NCBI GenBank assembly: GCA_015522475.1
Contig: WAMF01000018.1
Location: forward strand, 62,001 to 126,000
Direction: 5' to 3'
DNA from: Microcaldota archaeon
Lineage (GTDB): Archaea > Micrarchaeota > Micrarchaeia > Anstonellales > J096
Length of the DNA stretch: 64,000 nucleotides
Below the pieces are notes generated by a model. That model was not told the DNA's origin. It saw only the letters and a program-made list of their open reading frames with translations, and did not search any database. Of this stretch, positions 29,748 to 40,076 are shown in pieces. Made by a program: the position numbers and the translations under genes. The stretch's first letter is position 1. Every line of letters starts with the position of its first letter.

Positions 29748-30067
29748 ATACTCTGCCCAATGGTTTATAAGGCTTTACTAGATAAGAGTGGCAGACTACG
29801 AAAACACTTTTAAACCTGCTGGGAAAACGTCGATACGTCGGGAAAGCATGTCCACAAATCTTCGAAAGATAAAATAAAAAGGAAAAGAAGAAAAAGGGAT
29901 AAAGGGACGAATAGAATGGATGAATAGAGCAAATGAATGAATAAAACAAATAAGTAGTAGATAAATAAGAGGAAAATAAGAGGAGAGAAAATGATGAAAA
30001 TAAATAAAAAAATAAATAATGGAGCATCTGACGAAATATTACAGACTGGCAGAAACTGGCAGAAAAA

Positions 30068-31039
30068 TCAGTAAACCGCTTTACCTCTTTCCCAATCCCA
30101 ACGGACAGTTGTTAACCCAGCAACACCTTGAGGGATGTCCGAATATGCAAGCAATATGTTATAGCCCCATGCCATAACATCGTCCGGCCTTGAGCTATGC
30201 AAAACTAGCGGCGTCTTTCCTAAGAGTACAAACATAGCTCCATTGAATATATGAAAGTTTATGACGCTGTCCTTTGGCCTGTATATGCCCTTTTTCTCGT
30301 CGAATACAGCTTCCAAAACATAATGCTCGACTTCCTCTCTAGAAGGCTCTTTAGCATAGTACATGCGCAGACTTCGAGGGGCGCTGTACGGCATGATTAA
30401 ATGTGTCGATGAGAAGCGATCGCGTGCATAGTTTATGAGGTAAGCGGCAAGCTTTGCCTTCTCAAGACGCTTATACAGCTCCTCAGACAGCTCATCCTTA
30501 AGAGAAGCCAAGCCGTTAACTATGGAAATGCAGTAAAGCACCTTTCTCCCATCGTGTGGAGACGGAAGCTCTTCCTTAAGAAAGTTGTAGCTGCGCGGGA
30601 CGTCTGAATATGAACTCAGTCCCGCTTCAACTGTCGTCAGCATGGCCAAAGGCTTGCTCTCGTAGAGAAGGACTAGTTGTGTTTTAGGCCATCTCTCAGA
30701 AAAAGCGTCGAGTTCTTCTCTTGTTATGCCTAGCTTTCTAAAGCGCTCCTCTTCTTTTTTTCTCTCTTCTAGAGGCGTATTGGTTTTTTCAAAGGCCCTA
30801 TGCAATCTGCTCATATTAGCCCATGAGGCCCTATACATGAAAATGAGACGTTCGATGAAAGTGTCTCGCTCTCTGCCTTTTAAACTTTCAACAACGTCCT
30901 TATAGGTTGCGACGCGCAAATTAAGCAAAGGCTGCTTCTCGTGGCTTGTCTCCTTGGCCTTTAAGAATCCTTGTCCAAAAGGTGCCAAAGTTAAGACACC
31001 ATCATGGCTTTGTTCAGAATTGCCCATATTAAAATACAT
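30068..31039 (-). CDS. Hypothetical protein, possible GNAT-like fold
   Basis: 323 aa ORF; VINFHIFNGAMFVLLG, YCISIVNGLAS, AAYLINYARDRF loosely reminiscent of acetyltransferases; weak. Confidence 0.5.
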   Translation of the reverse strand: MYFNMGNSEQSHDGVLTLAPFGQGFLKAKETSHEKQPLLNLRVATYKDVVESLKGRERDTFIERLIFMYRASWANMSRLHRAFEKTNTPLEERKKEEERFRKLGITREELDAFSERWPKTQLVLLYESKPLAMLTTVEAGLSSYSDVPRSYNFLKEELPSPHDGRKVLYCISIVNGLASLKDELSEELYKRLEKAKLAAYLINYARDRFSSTHLIMPYSAPRSLRMYYAKEPSREEVEHYVLEAVFDEKKGIYRPKDSVINFHIFNGAMFVLLGKTPLVLHSSRPDDVMAWGYNILLAYSDIPQGVAGLTTVRWDWERGKAVY

Positions 31040-31122
31040 GTAGGAAAAGGTTTAAAAAGTACACAGCCCATCTCCTCCATAAACTTTATTAAGTCTTGCA
31101 TGCCCAGCTTATTGTGGAAGCC

Positions 31123-31749
31123 ATGAAAGCAACAAAGAAATACTCTCGAAGGGCATTTCTAGGAAAAATGGGAAAAGGTCTAGAATGGCTAGTAAAAACA
31201 GGTGCTTTCGCAAGCATAGCCCTATTCTTAGAAAGGAAGCCAAGGCCTCTTGAAGCTGCAAACGACAATAATAAGAAGGCCTTATTTTTGAAGCTATTTA
31301 CGTCGCTGCAGAAGGAATTTAATAGAATGCCTAAGGAGAAGCTCATAAAGTTAGTTGCAGATAATATGTGGAAAGCTTATTTTCCAGAAGGGGGATCATG
31401 GGAAAAAGGTGTGAAGGACAGAGAGAAAGCTATCTTAGAGTTTGCGGAAAATGTCGTTAAAGAGTTATTAGAGAAGGGACAAATAACAGAGATAAGGAAA
31501 AAGGAAAGACAGTTCAAAGGAATGGTTATGGATTTGGCATCCTTGCTTACCATTAAAGAAGATACTGCTTCAATAGGCTTAGAAATAGGAAAATTGAGCC
31601 CCACAGTCAATCAACTGCTTGAAGAGATAAAAAGGCGTAAGCGTCTCTCTGAAAAAAGCCTCAAAAGCCTCATTTATCTTCAAAGCCTTCTGTGGGCTAA
31701 TGCTCTAGCATATATGTATCTAAAAGATAAGAAGCCCAAAGAGAAATAG
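31123..31749 (+). CDS. Protein with Tat-like signal sequence
   Basis: ATG at 31123 gives MKATKKYSRRAFLGKMGKGLEWLVKTGAFASIALFLERK: SRRxFLxK followed by a hydrophobic stretch. Confidence 0.65.
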   Translation: MKATKKYSRRAFLGKMGKGLEWLVKTGAFASIALFLERKPRPLEAANDNNKKALFLKLFTSLQKEFNRMPKEKLIKLVADNMWKAYFPEGGSWEKGVKDREKAILEFAENVVKELLEKGQITEIRKKERQFKGMVMDLASLLTIKEDTASIGLEIGKLSPTVNQLLEEIKRRKRLSEKSLKSLIYLQSLLWANALAYMYLKDKKPKEK

Positions 31750-31862
31750 TAGGAAAAAGCAAAGATTGAGAAGGGACATAAAAAAGTGAAGAAAGTCCAA
31801 CTAATCAGGATTAGATTTAAAAGCAGAAGCCCCTTGTTAAATGCTCACTAAAGAACAGAGCA

Positions 31863-31933
31863 GCGCCAGTAGTCTAGTGGCAGGATATCAGCCTCCCACG
31901 CTGGGGACCCGGGTTCAAATCCCGGCTGGCGCA
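31863..31933 (+). tRNA. tRNA-Gly (anticodon CCC)
   Basis: Acceptor GCGCCAG/CTGGCGC, anticodon loop CTCCCAC, T-arm CCGGGTTCAAATCCCGG. Confidence 0.94.
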
Positions 31934-31940
31934 TCTCTTT

Positions 31941-32402
31941 TTATTTCCTTTTGGAAGGCTTATTCGGAGAGGGTTGCTGTGAACGCGCGGTCCTTTTATA
32001 GGCTGTGAGCCTGCGGGCTTTCAGGCTGCCTTCTGCATAATCCTCCACAAGAAAGAGATGCACAAGGAGAAGAATAAGAGGTACAGCTAAAAACAAGACC
32101 CAAGTATTGAGGTCGAAGTACCTAAATGTAGGCATCAAGCTGACAAAGGCATATACAAAGTAAACAAAATATAGGAGCACAACAATCCTGAGAAACCACA
32201 AACTGAGCCTTCCAAAAGCCTCCTTTTTTATGAATTTGTAGAGAGCAAAAAGAAGCTCAATCGTAAGAGCTGCAAGACCAAACATGAGATTTATGGCTAA
32301 GACTACAACTATGGCTAAACCTTGGGCCAAACCCTCTCTTAAGCCAGCACCAAAGGCCTCACCAACCGCATCGCCTATACTTTTCAACGTCGTCTTAAGC
32401 AC
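31941..32402 (-). CDS. Small multi-TM membrane protein
   Basis: 153 aa ORF with about three hydrophobic segments and a basic C-terminus. Confidence 0.65.
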   Translation of the reverse strand: MLKTTLKSIGDAVGEAFGAGLREGLAQGLAIVVVLAINLMFGLAALTIELLFALYKFIKKEAFGRLSLWFLRIVVLLYFVYFVYAFVSLMPTFRYFDLNTWVLFLAVPLILLLVHLFLVEDYAEGSLKARRLTAYKRTARSQQPSPNKPSKRK

Positions 32403-32625
32403 AACAACCCCCTCTTTGCCTCTTCCTATCTCCTTATTCCTTCTTGCCTCTTTTCTGTCCCTTTTTGCTTAATCACAAACCTTTTATCACCGCTCCTCTT
32501 CTCAACCTTGCCAACAGCCACTCCTTATTTTGTTTTCTACCCCTCTTTCTCTCTTTTTCTGCTGGCCTGTTGGCCTTGCCTTTCTAGGTCTCCCTACCTG
32601 CTCCCATCTGCTCCTATGTATAAGC

Positions 32626-34641
32626 TCATATGTAGTAAGTGCAAGGCGCGTTATATACAGTAACATTCACTTTGCAGCGATAATCTATAGGTATGCTATT
32701 CTTATAGCCCGATGGATACTGAATTGTTCTGTATTGGTCATCTGCAAGTACTGTAAGTAGATACGATGTTGAGTTGCCCTCTGCTATCTGATCAAAGAGC
32801 TCCGTATAGTCTGGGATGACAGAGAGATAAGCAGTCTCGCCCCCGTAGCCAAAAGCATGCTGGCCTATTTGCACGTTTGCCACTTGTATTAAGTTGTAGT
32901 AGTCCTCGTCTGTTTTTACAGCTGTATTTTCATCACAGCCCAAGAGCTGGTTTGTGTAGAGATTAAAGCCGCAGAAAATGTCAGAGTAAGCTGGGAAGCC
33001 TGGAATGATGAGAAGAAGAGGTGGATTGGGAGAGCAGAGAGCCCCTGCCAAGCATAGGACTATTTTGTTGGCCGTCTTATTTTCAACAGGTGAGGGATCA
33101 GCAGCCCCTTCTGGATCCGCTACAGCTGTGATGTTAAATATAGCCAAGTTGTCGAGAGGACATGTAAGTGTAAAGGGTATTTTGTAGTTGCCTGAGCCGT
33201 TCAAGGTGATAGGCACCCTCTCTAAGTCTGAAGGTGTTATATCTTTCCATTCTTCTCCATTTATACGCCCCCTTATCTTAAGTGTTGTATTGAAAGCACC
33301 TACACCGGGGTCTGGGACCACGCCTATGCTGACATTGTAGTGGCCTCTAGCTGGTTGATCCTCTGGCTGGCCTTCCTCCTTTCTCAGTATATCAGGGCCT
33401 TGGATTATTACAGTGAGGTGAGGATGAGCTATGGGAATATCTATACCTGCTATAACATCCGGCAGCTCAGTAGTACCATCACAAGCTGTCCTTGGATCTG
33501 GCTCGAGCGTCAGATTTACATGAACAGGCCCTGGCCCAGAACCTGTCCTGTTAATACGAACACGCACACCTTCTTCTTGCTGAGGAGCCACTTCTAAACC
33601 CACATCTAAAAGCTCTGCTGAAAAGCCTTCACTTGCGTTAGCATCTATAACTTTGAGATTCGTATTACCTGTGTTATGCACATAGAGCAGCACATCAACA
33701 GGAAAATTAGAGAGCTCTGTTGGGTCAGAGCGAGTGATTTCAGCAGCTGGTTGCCTTTCTTCTCTAACAACAGCATACGAAAACACTGTGGATGAACTAG
33801 AATGTTGTGAGTTACCATAAGGAAGAAGTTTTCCGGAATACCTCTTTCCAGAGCTAGTGGTAGCTAGGGCCACGACAGCCAATTTCTCTATACGAACTGT
33901 CGATGATAATTGGCCTCTACCTTGAGAAGAGGGTGCAGTATATGTAAAACTCACAGGATTATCGCCTTCATAAACATTCTTAGAAGAGCCCGCAGTAGAA
34001 AAGCGAAGATAAAAAAGGGGGTTGATACTGACATCTATCCATTCGTAGTTGCCCTGACTATATTCCACTTTGCAATACCTATAAGTAGAAGAATCATCGG
34101 GGTGGATGCCTGTAATTGGAGGACTGCCTTTTAGAAACGTCATTGAATAGCCGGAGGTACTTGAATCTGAGAGATGCCTACTAAATGTATTTTGTAACCA
34201 ATTGTCCCAAGAAGTTTCGTCGCTCTTACTCCATGTAAGTGAAGAGGTAGGAGCACTTGTATGAGATGAAAGGCTTTGTGCTCCTGTATGAGCAAAAACA
34301 CATTCTGTGGGATTACCTTGTTCAAGATTTGTTACCCTTTCTGAAATGGATATAGTAGCCCCTGGGCATACATGGATTTCTGAGGAGGTGGAATAAAGAA
34401 AGTCTGCCTCGTCAACTGAAAAAGCATATTGTGTAGTAAAAGAAATGGGAAGTGTAATATTGTAGTCAACAGTACCTCCAACCCGTATAGATAAGCTTGT
34501 AGAAGTACTCCCACTTCCTGCACTCACTGGTGCTGCATATATAAGAGCTGGTATAGCCAAAAGGAATAAAAAGAATATTCCAACTACCTTCTTCACATTT
34601 TTTAGAAGAAGAATCTCGCTTGTATTCATAAACCACTTCAC
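32626..34641 (-). CDS. Secreted/surface protein, beta-rich (CARDB-like repeats suspected)
   Basis: Signal-like VVGIFFLFLLAIPALIYAAPVSA; NTGNTNLKVIDANASEGFSAEL and N-x-S/T-rich beta-strand pattern. Confidence 0.75.
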   Translation of the reverse strand: MKWFMNTSEILLLKNVKKVVGIFFLFLLAIPALIYAAPVSAGSGSTSTSLSIRVGGTVDYNITLPISFTTQYAFSVDEADFLYSTSSEIHVCPGATISISERVTNLEQGNPTECVFAHTGAQSLSSHTSAPTSSLTWSKSDETSWDNWLQNTFSRHLSDSSTSGYSMTFLKGSPPITGIHPDDSSTYRYCKVEYSQGNYEWIDVSINPLFYLRFSTAGSSKNVYEGDNPVSFTYTAPSSQGRGQLSSTVRIEKLAVVALATTSSGKRYSGKLLPYGNSQHSSSSTVFSYAVVREERQPAAEITRSDPTELSNFPVDVLLYVHNTGNTNLKVIDANASEGFSAELLDVGLEVAPQQEEGVRVRINRTGSGPGPVHVNLTLEPDPRTACDGTTELPDVIAGIDIPIAHPHLTVIIQGPDILRKEEGQPEDQPARGHYNVSIGVVPDPGVGAFNTTLKIRGRINGEEWKDITPSDLERVPITLNGSGNYKIPFTLTCPLDNLAIFNITAVADPEGAADPSPVENKTANKIVLCLAGALCSPNPPLLLIIPGFPAYSDIFCGFNLYTNQLLGCDENTAVKTDEDYYNLIQVANVQIGQHAFGYGGETAYLSVIPDYTELFDQIAEGNSTSYLLTVLADDQYRTIQYPSGYKNSIPIDYRCKVNVTVYNAPCTYYI

Positions 34642-34643
34642 CT

Positions 34644-37600
34644 CTACTTAGATGGTCCTAATCCACCCTCACCTTCCTCCCTTTTAGGAACGTAAAATGT
34701 AATATTGAATGACCAAGTCGGCGGCATCTTCTTACCTAAATAGTACTGCTGGCCAAAGTCAACCGTCACATGCACGCCATTTATTAGAGGTGTTATTTCT
34801 ACGTTGTAACCAGCCAACATACCTCCCTGAGTTGTAGCTCCTTGAGGAAGTGAGTTAAGCTGATTATATATAGAGTGGTATGCTAAATATATGCCTAAAA
34901 GAGTTAAATAAAAGGGTGGCAGACTATGGATAGGTGGAACAAGAACACGGAACCCTGCTTTCATGTAGCCATAATATTGTTGTGGATTCTTCAGGAAAGT
35001 CTCCATATCTACCTTATCTACCTTTTTCCCATTATCTAGAACTACTTTTACTCCTCCACCAAACTGGACAAGTGCTTGAAGAACAGCACCATATAAATTA
35101 ACAAATAATTGAGTATCAGAGCTAATGCCCCCTAGAGTAAGGCTCCCCAAATTCAATGAGGAGAGAAGCTCTGAAGTAGTTGCATACCCCTCTCTCTTGT
35201 TTATATAGTAAATCAAAGGTAGTGTCCCCATTTTACCATAAGAGAATAACAACTGTGTAGCTACATTGGCTCTTTCACCACTATAGGAGTAAGTAAAACC
35301 TACAGATCCTCCACCTTCACTTATACGGCCCTTCCATTTTTTCGAGAGCATGGCAAAGCCATACCAAATATTGGCTTTTATACCCAGCGTTGCATGAGGC
35401 CCTGCCTTTACTAAGCTAAGCTCGGCTCCCACATGAATCCTTCTTAGAAGGGTTTGTGCAGCTGCATTTAAATCATCCAAATCAGAATTTTCGTCTACAT
35501 CAGAGAGCCTATAGAAGTACACCTTCTCTGCCTTTGTATCAACGTAGAGAAGAACATAACCTAGACTCCCTTTAAGGACAAATGTGTTAAATCTAGCATC
35601 ATATGCAACGACAGGCATGGACACAAATGTGTTATGAAGGACTTTATCAACCCATGATCTTAAGTTGTTGTTTTCAGTGAAATCGTTTGCCAAAGTATTT
35701 GCAAAACAACCTTCTAAACCTTTGAATGGGCCATCCTCTGCAAAAAACTCTTTTAGTATAAGCTTAGCATCAGCATCACTGCACGAACCCGAGGCACAAT
35801 TAAGCAGAGCATCCAAAAAGGCATTTGCGTCATCGGCATCCTCAAAGTACCCACCACTAACGAGACCAGACGGAGGAGTTTGGAACAAGAAATACGAGAG
35901 CTCCTCCCGAGCCGCATCTTTATACCCCTTCTTATATTCACTTACAATATCATCTAAAGTAACTGTGTCTTCTCGATTATCTGGATTGGAATATGTGACT
36001 GACCTTATATATTTGAATATAAATCCAACATAGGCTCTTCTATCTTGAGGTGTAAACTTTGTGTGATCCTTGTTTAAAAGGTCTTGTAGAGCGTAAAGCT
36101 CAGGAAGACTAAACTGTAGGTTGTACTGAGGCTCATACTCTTTAGTCTTCTTATCCTTTTTACTCTTATAATAGAACCTATTTTCAGACGGTTTTGCATA
36201 CGCGTAACGCGGTGCTGCTGGCGAAGGAAGTGATGGAACATTTACATTAGCTCGAGGGATATAGCCAATAGGTCCACTTATTCTCGTTGCGCTCCCTTTT
36301 GAAGGAGAGACTACAGGAGCAATAGTGATTGTAGCCGGTTGTGTGGATTCAACAGACCCAGAAAGCGGCTGTGTAGAGAGTGAAAAGTTTATATTCCCAG
36401 GAATTTTTGAAGGTAGGATTGTGGGATTGGAAGGGAATGCTCCAGAGTAGCCTATATTGTATGGCTGTTGGATAGCAAAAGGATAAGAAAGGCCAACAAA
36501 CTCAGGATGTTTCTTTACATTATTGTATGCCTCTAACAGCACATCTAGAGGCAGATCTGCTCCATTGATCTCTTCAAACTTCTTACCCAGTCTTAGTGCT
36601 TGAAGATGGCGAGCGTATGCCACTGTATTAGCATACAGTAGAGCCTCCTTACTAGTAGGAGGAAATAGAAGGAGACATCCATTTTTACATACGTCGGTTT
36701 TAGATGGTAATATTCTCTCAAGAATAATCCTCCTGGAATCTTTGATTTCCATGGGCTTCCCATCAGGCCCAAACATATAGTAATGTGCTTCCCCATTAGG
36801 CATTACTTGGAAAAGAAGGGCGCCTTCCTTCAAAGATTGGCTAAACACTTCATCTTCCTTAATTATCCTTCCAGCATCCTTTAATAGGCCCGCCTCCTTT
36901 AGACGGTCTAAGAGCTTTGTATTAAGTGCGCAATTGCCATTTCCATCGCATCTAACTAATGCATCCAAACCCCATTTATTGTATAAAGAACTAGGTGAAG
37001 GGCCATACAGAGCATATTTGGGAATGGTGGTCTTTCCTCCTCCTCCAGCATAGGGCACTGCAACTTCCCCTCCAAGTTTAAGCAAGGTCTCCTGTAGAGA
37101 GAGGCCGGGTTTAGGTGATATAATACGGTATTTGCCTTTTTGCGAATATACTAAGCAGCAGATAACGGGCTTCTCCATAACAATTTTCTTTTCCTCCCCT
37201 TGAGGTGTTACAACTGTTTGTGTAACAGGCATTGACTTTATAAAGAAGTAAAAGTCTTTTCCATCTTCAGATTTAAGGTGAATGTATGTTGATGCCTGGT
37301 ATTTTTGTAAAATGGTGCCTATTTTAGTCTCTACAAATTTAGGTGGAAGTTGAGATATCTGTCGAGAATCCAATGTCACAGGCACAACTTTGTTACCTAC
37401 TTCGAAAGAACCTGTTAATTGAACTGTGTTTGCAAATTGTCCAATGGCTGGACATCTTTCGTTCAAGTCCAAGGGGTCTTGTGTTGAGTCGAGTGTATAA
37501 CTACTTATAGAAGTAATTTGGCTCATCCTTTCTACTTCCATATACACGAGGTACTTTATAAGGGCTGTAATCTGGAATGGCCCAAAAGATAAGGCAAACA

Positions 37601-39848
37601 CATATGCATTCAGCTTATTGTTATTGATATATTCCATCACAGAAGACGAAAGAATGCCCTTTTTCTCGATTGTAGGCAAAAATATATTTCTAGCTTCTCT
37701 CCTCTTCTTATAAGCTGTATTACCCCATTGTTCTTCACCTTTTTTAGGTATAAAGTACTCTCCATAACTGAGCTCCAAAGCACTTATAGACAAGATAAGT
37801 TGAACCAGCCTTTCCTTCTTTAATTTTCTTGGAAGTTTGCCATATATGAGCTCATAAATCTTTTGCGAAAGCTTGAAATCGCCACCCATCCATGAGCCTC
37901 TAAAGTTGAGATAAAGAGGCGCCTCAGTATTGGCTTCAGATATATTGCCAACCACTTCTTTAAGAGGTATAAAACGAATATTTATCTCTGTCTTTTCCTC
38001 TGATGTGGCAACTTCAAGTTTCCCTGAAACAAGACCCGACGTCATATTAAATGTAATGGGGGTATAAAGGTTTCCCTTATCATCTGTTTTTACTAAAGGT
38101 GTAGAAACATTCTCGGGTAAGAATAATTGATTAAGCAAGGCTATGTTACCCTTATTTAAGACGGGTTTGCCATTCCGTACAGACCTAAGAAGAAAGCGCT
38201 TGTAGACATACTTTTTAACCTTGTTCCCTTCCTTCTTGAAAAAGAACACCTCTGCTGCCACGTTGCCATTTTTATCTGTATAAAAGCTCACAAATCCGGG
38301 CACTTTGTAAAAGCCACCTTGCTGTTTTTGAGGCAAAAGAATCCATCCACCATACGTATTTACAAACAAAAATTTATCCTGTTGTTTTTTGCCTATAAGT
38401 TCAAAAGCATCACCCGACGTAATATTTTTACCTGGCACACCCAGCTCCTTAGCTATACTTCCATTCCACATAGGCTTCATTATATTATTGAGATTGCTCT
38501 TGAAATTCTTGTAAGATTCTGAAATATTTTGGCTTATTGTCTCTATATAGTGAGTTGTCAATATAAGGATTGCCATCTCATCGAAAAAGCGGAAGAACTT
38601 TTCTGAAACTTCACTCACAAGCTTCCCGTTTTTCTTTTTTGTGACTGTAGGTGTAAGCCCATATTTCCCCGCCAGCTTCAGCACTTCGCTATAAAAGGTA
38701 TATGTTGCATCTGGCCCTAAATAATCTTTTAGAAGAGCATATGCATCCTTTCCATTCTTTTTGTATTCTTTAAGTAGCCTTGAGAAGAAATAATACGTTT
38801 TCAACCCAGCAACAATTCTCCGTGACGAGGATGCCGGATTATAAAGAAGCACAGCCATTACCATTGTCTTGGGACTTTGAAGAAGCTTTAAGAGATTCTC
38901 ACGAGACCATCCACATTTCTTGCAGGCTCTTTCAAGCTCAATTATGTTGGGATCGTCAGTATTGTTGAGGAGTGACCTTACACGCTGATACAATACCCTA
39001 TATCCTTTCTTAGCTGCTTCATGCAACTTTTTCTCTTTCCCTTCTAACTTTCGATTATTATAGTTTACAGCAGTTAGGTAATAATCTAAAAACAAGAAAA
39101 GGACACCCAATGAAAGTGAGTTATCTATATATGGGAGCCACTGAGAAGATGCATTTGTGAATATACGATTTTGCGGCCCAAGATTATATAACTGTTTAAG
39201 GAATGGTGGAAGAGAACCTTCTTCCCCCACTTTAAAAAGGCGGATAGAATAATTACCTGAAACATGGGTAGAAACAGTAGTAGGAGCGTTTTCAACAGTG
39301 CCTCCAGCTGCATGATGGTGAGCACCCCTTTCTTCTCTCTTGCTCTGTAAGAAGCCCAACGACTCCAACGCAGAAAGTAGTTGAGGGGAAGAATAGGCTG
39401 ATTTTTTATCTACAGTAACTCCTTTAGTTTGTATTTTAAATACCATGCTCCCTATATCTACAGAAGTATCCTCTACTATAGAGGTAAGCAAAATCTTATA
39501 TGTGTCCTTGTTATTTTTGTCCCTTGAAAAGGTAAGCTTCATAGTTAGCTTACCAGCTCCTTTTATTTCTCCCTCTATAATTAACGCTGAGCCTTTGATT
39601 TTTACAGAAGAGACCTTCATCACTTGCTTTCCGCCATCTGCATAGTTTATGACAAATTGCTTTTTCTCCTCTATTTTGCTCTTGACCATTCTTAAGAAAG
39701 CGCTTACCTTAAGTGTTTTCTGAACACCAGGAGCAGGAATAGTAGTTGTGTTGCCAGAGCTGCTTCCTCCGTTGTCTCCACCACTTGCCATTTTACCACC
39801 AAATATACTACTCAACCTATATTTAAAAAGGTTGCGTAGAGCCTTCAT
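34644..39848 (-). CDS. Giant 1734-aa ORFan protein, Gly/Tyr-rich beta-prone C-terminus
   Basis: Single uninterrupted ORF; ends 2 bp before the start of the secreted-protein gene; no recognised full-length family. Confidence 0.85.
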   Translation of the reverse strand: MKALRNLFKYRLSSIFGGKMASGGDNGGSSSGNTTTIPAPGVQKTLKVSAFLRMVKSKIEEKKQFVINYADGGKQVMKVSSVKIKGSALIIEGEIKGAGKLTMKLTFSRDKNNKDTYKILLTSIVEDTSVDIGSMVFKIQTKGVTVDKKSAYSSPQLLSALESLGFLQSKREERGAHHHAAGGTVENAPTTVSTHVSGNYSIRLFKVGEEGSLPPFLKQLYNLGPQNRIFTNASSQWLPYIDNSLSLGVLFLFLDYYLTAVNYNNRKLEGKEKKLHEAAKKGYRVLYQRVRSLLNNTDDPNIIELERACKKCGWSRENLLKLLQSPKTMVMAVLLYNPASSSRRIVAGLKTYYFFSRLLKEYKKNGKDAYALLKDYLGPDATYTFYSEVLKLAGKYGLTPTVTKKKNGKLVSEVSEKFFRFFDEMAILILTTHYIETISQNISESYKNFKSNLNNIMKPMWNGSIAKELGVPGKNITSGDAFELIGKKQQDKFLFVNTYGGWILLPQKQQGGFYKVPGFVSFYTDKNGNVAAEVFFFKKEGNKVKKYVYKRFLLRSVRNGKPVLNKGNIALLNQLFLPENVSTPLVKTDDKGNLYTPITFNMTSGLVSGKLEVATSEEKTEINIRFIPLKEVVGNISEANTEAPLYLNFRGSWMGGDFKLSQKIYELIYGKLPRKLKKERLVQLILSISALELSYGEYFIPKKGEEQWGNTAYKKRREARNIFLPTIEKKGILSSSVMEYINNNKLNAYVFALSFGPFQITALIKYLVYMEVERMSQITSISSYTLDSTQDPLDLNERCPAIGQFANTVQLTGSFEVGNKVVPVTLDSRQISQLPPKFVETKIGTILQKYQASTYIHLKSEDGKDFYFFIKSMPVTQTVVTPQGEEKKIVMEKPVICCLVYSQKGKYRIISPKPGLSLQETLLKLGGEVAVPYAGGGGKTTIPKYALYGPSPSSLYNKWGLDALVRCDGNGNCALNTKLLDRLKEAGLLKDAGRIIKEDEVFSQSLKEGALLFQVMPNGEAHYYMFGPDGKPMEIKDSRRIILERILPSKTDVCKNGCLLLFPPTSKEALLYANTVAYARHLQALRLGKKFEEINGADLPLDVLLEAYNNVKKHPEFVGLSYPFAIQQPYNIGYSGAFPSNPTILPSKIPGNINFSLSTQPLSGSVESTQPATITIAPVVSPSKGSATRISGPIGYIPRANVNVPSLPSPAAPRYAYAKPSENRFYYKSKKDKKTKEYEPQYNLQFSLPELYALQDLLNKDHTKFTPQDRRAYVGFIFKYIRSVTYSNPDNREDTVTLDDIVSEYKKGYKDAAREELSYFLFQTPPSGLVSGGYFEDADDANAFLDALLNCASGSCSDADAKLILKEFFAEDGPFKGLEGCFANTLANDFTENNNLRSWVDKVLHNTFVSMPVVAYDARFNTFVLKGSLGYVLLYVDTKAEKVYFYRLSDVDENSDLDDLNAAAQTLLRRIHVGAELSLVKAGPHATLGIKANIWYGFAMLSKKWKGRISEGGGSVGFTYSYSGERANVATQLLFSYGKMGTLPLIYYINKREGYATTSELLSSLNLGSLTLGGISSDTQLFVNLYGAVLQALVQFGGGVKVVLDNGKKVDKVDMETFLKNPQQYYGYMKAGFRVLVPPIHSLPPFYLTLLGIYLAYHSIYNQLNSLPQGATTQGGMLAGYNVEITPLINGVHVTVDFGQQYYLGKKMPPTWSFNITFYVPKREEGEGGLGPSK

Positions 39849-40076
39849 ATAGAAACAAAGGCTTCATAGAATTCACGGAACTAGAAGTAGAAACCAAGAA
39901 GGAGAAAAAAGAAGTGCGTCCCTAAAACTCTAGAGCTGGCAGCCCAAAACACCACATTAAAGCGGCATCACCATCCTGTCAATAGGGCGTTTGTCGCCAA
40001 CAACTTACGCCTAGCTCTAGCTCAAGTCATAAAACACAAATAAAAATACAGACAGTGGGCAAAACTTTATGATGCT

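Noticed and set aside
29698-30027. 109-aa minus-strand Phe/Tyr/Ser-rich ORF
   Set aside because: Lies in AT-rich intergenic DNA; composition fits random A/T-rich translation.
35665-36033. 122-aa plus-strand ORF inside the giant gene
   Set aside because: Antisense to the uninterrupted 1734-aa ORF, Ser-rich as expected from antisense reading.
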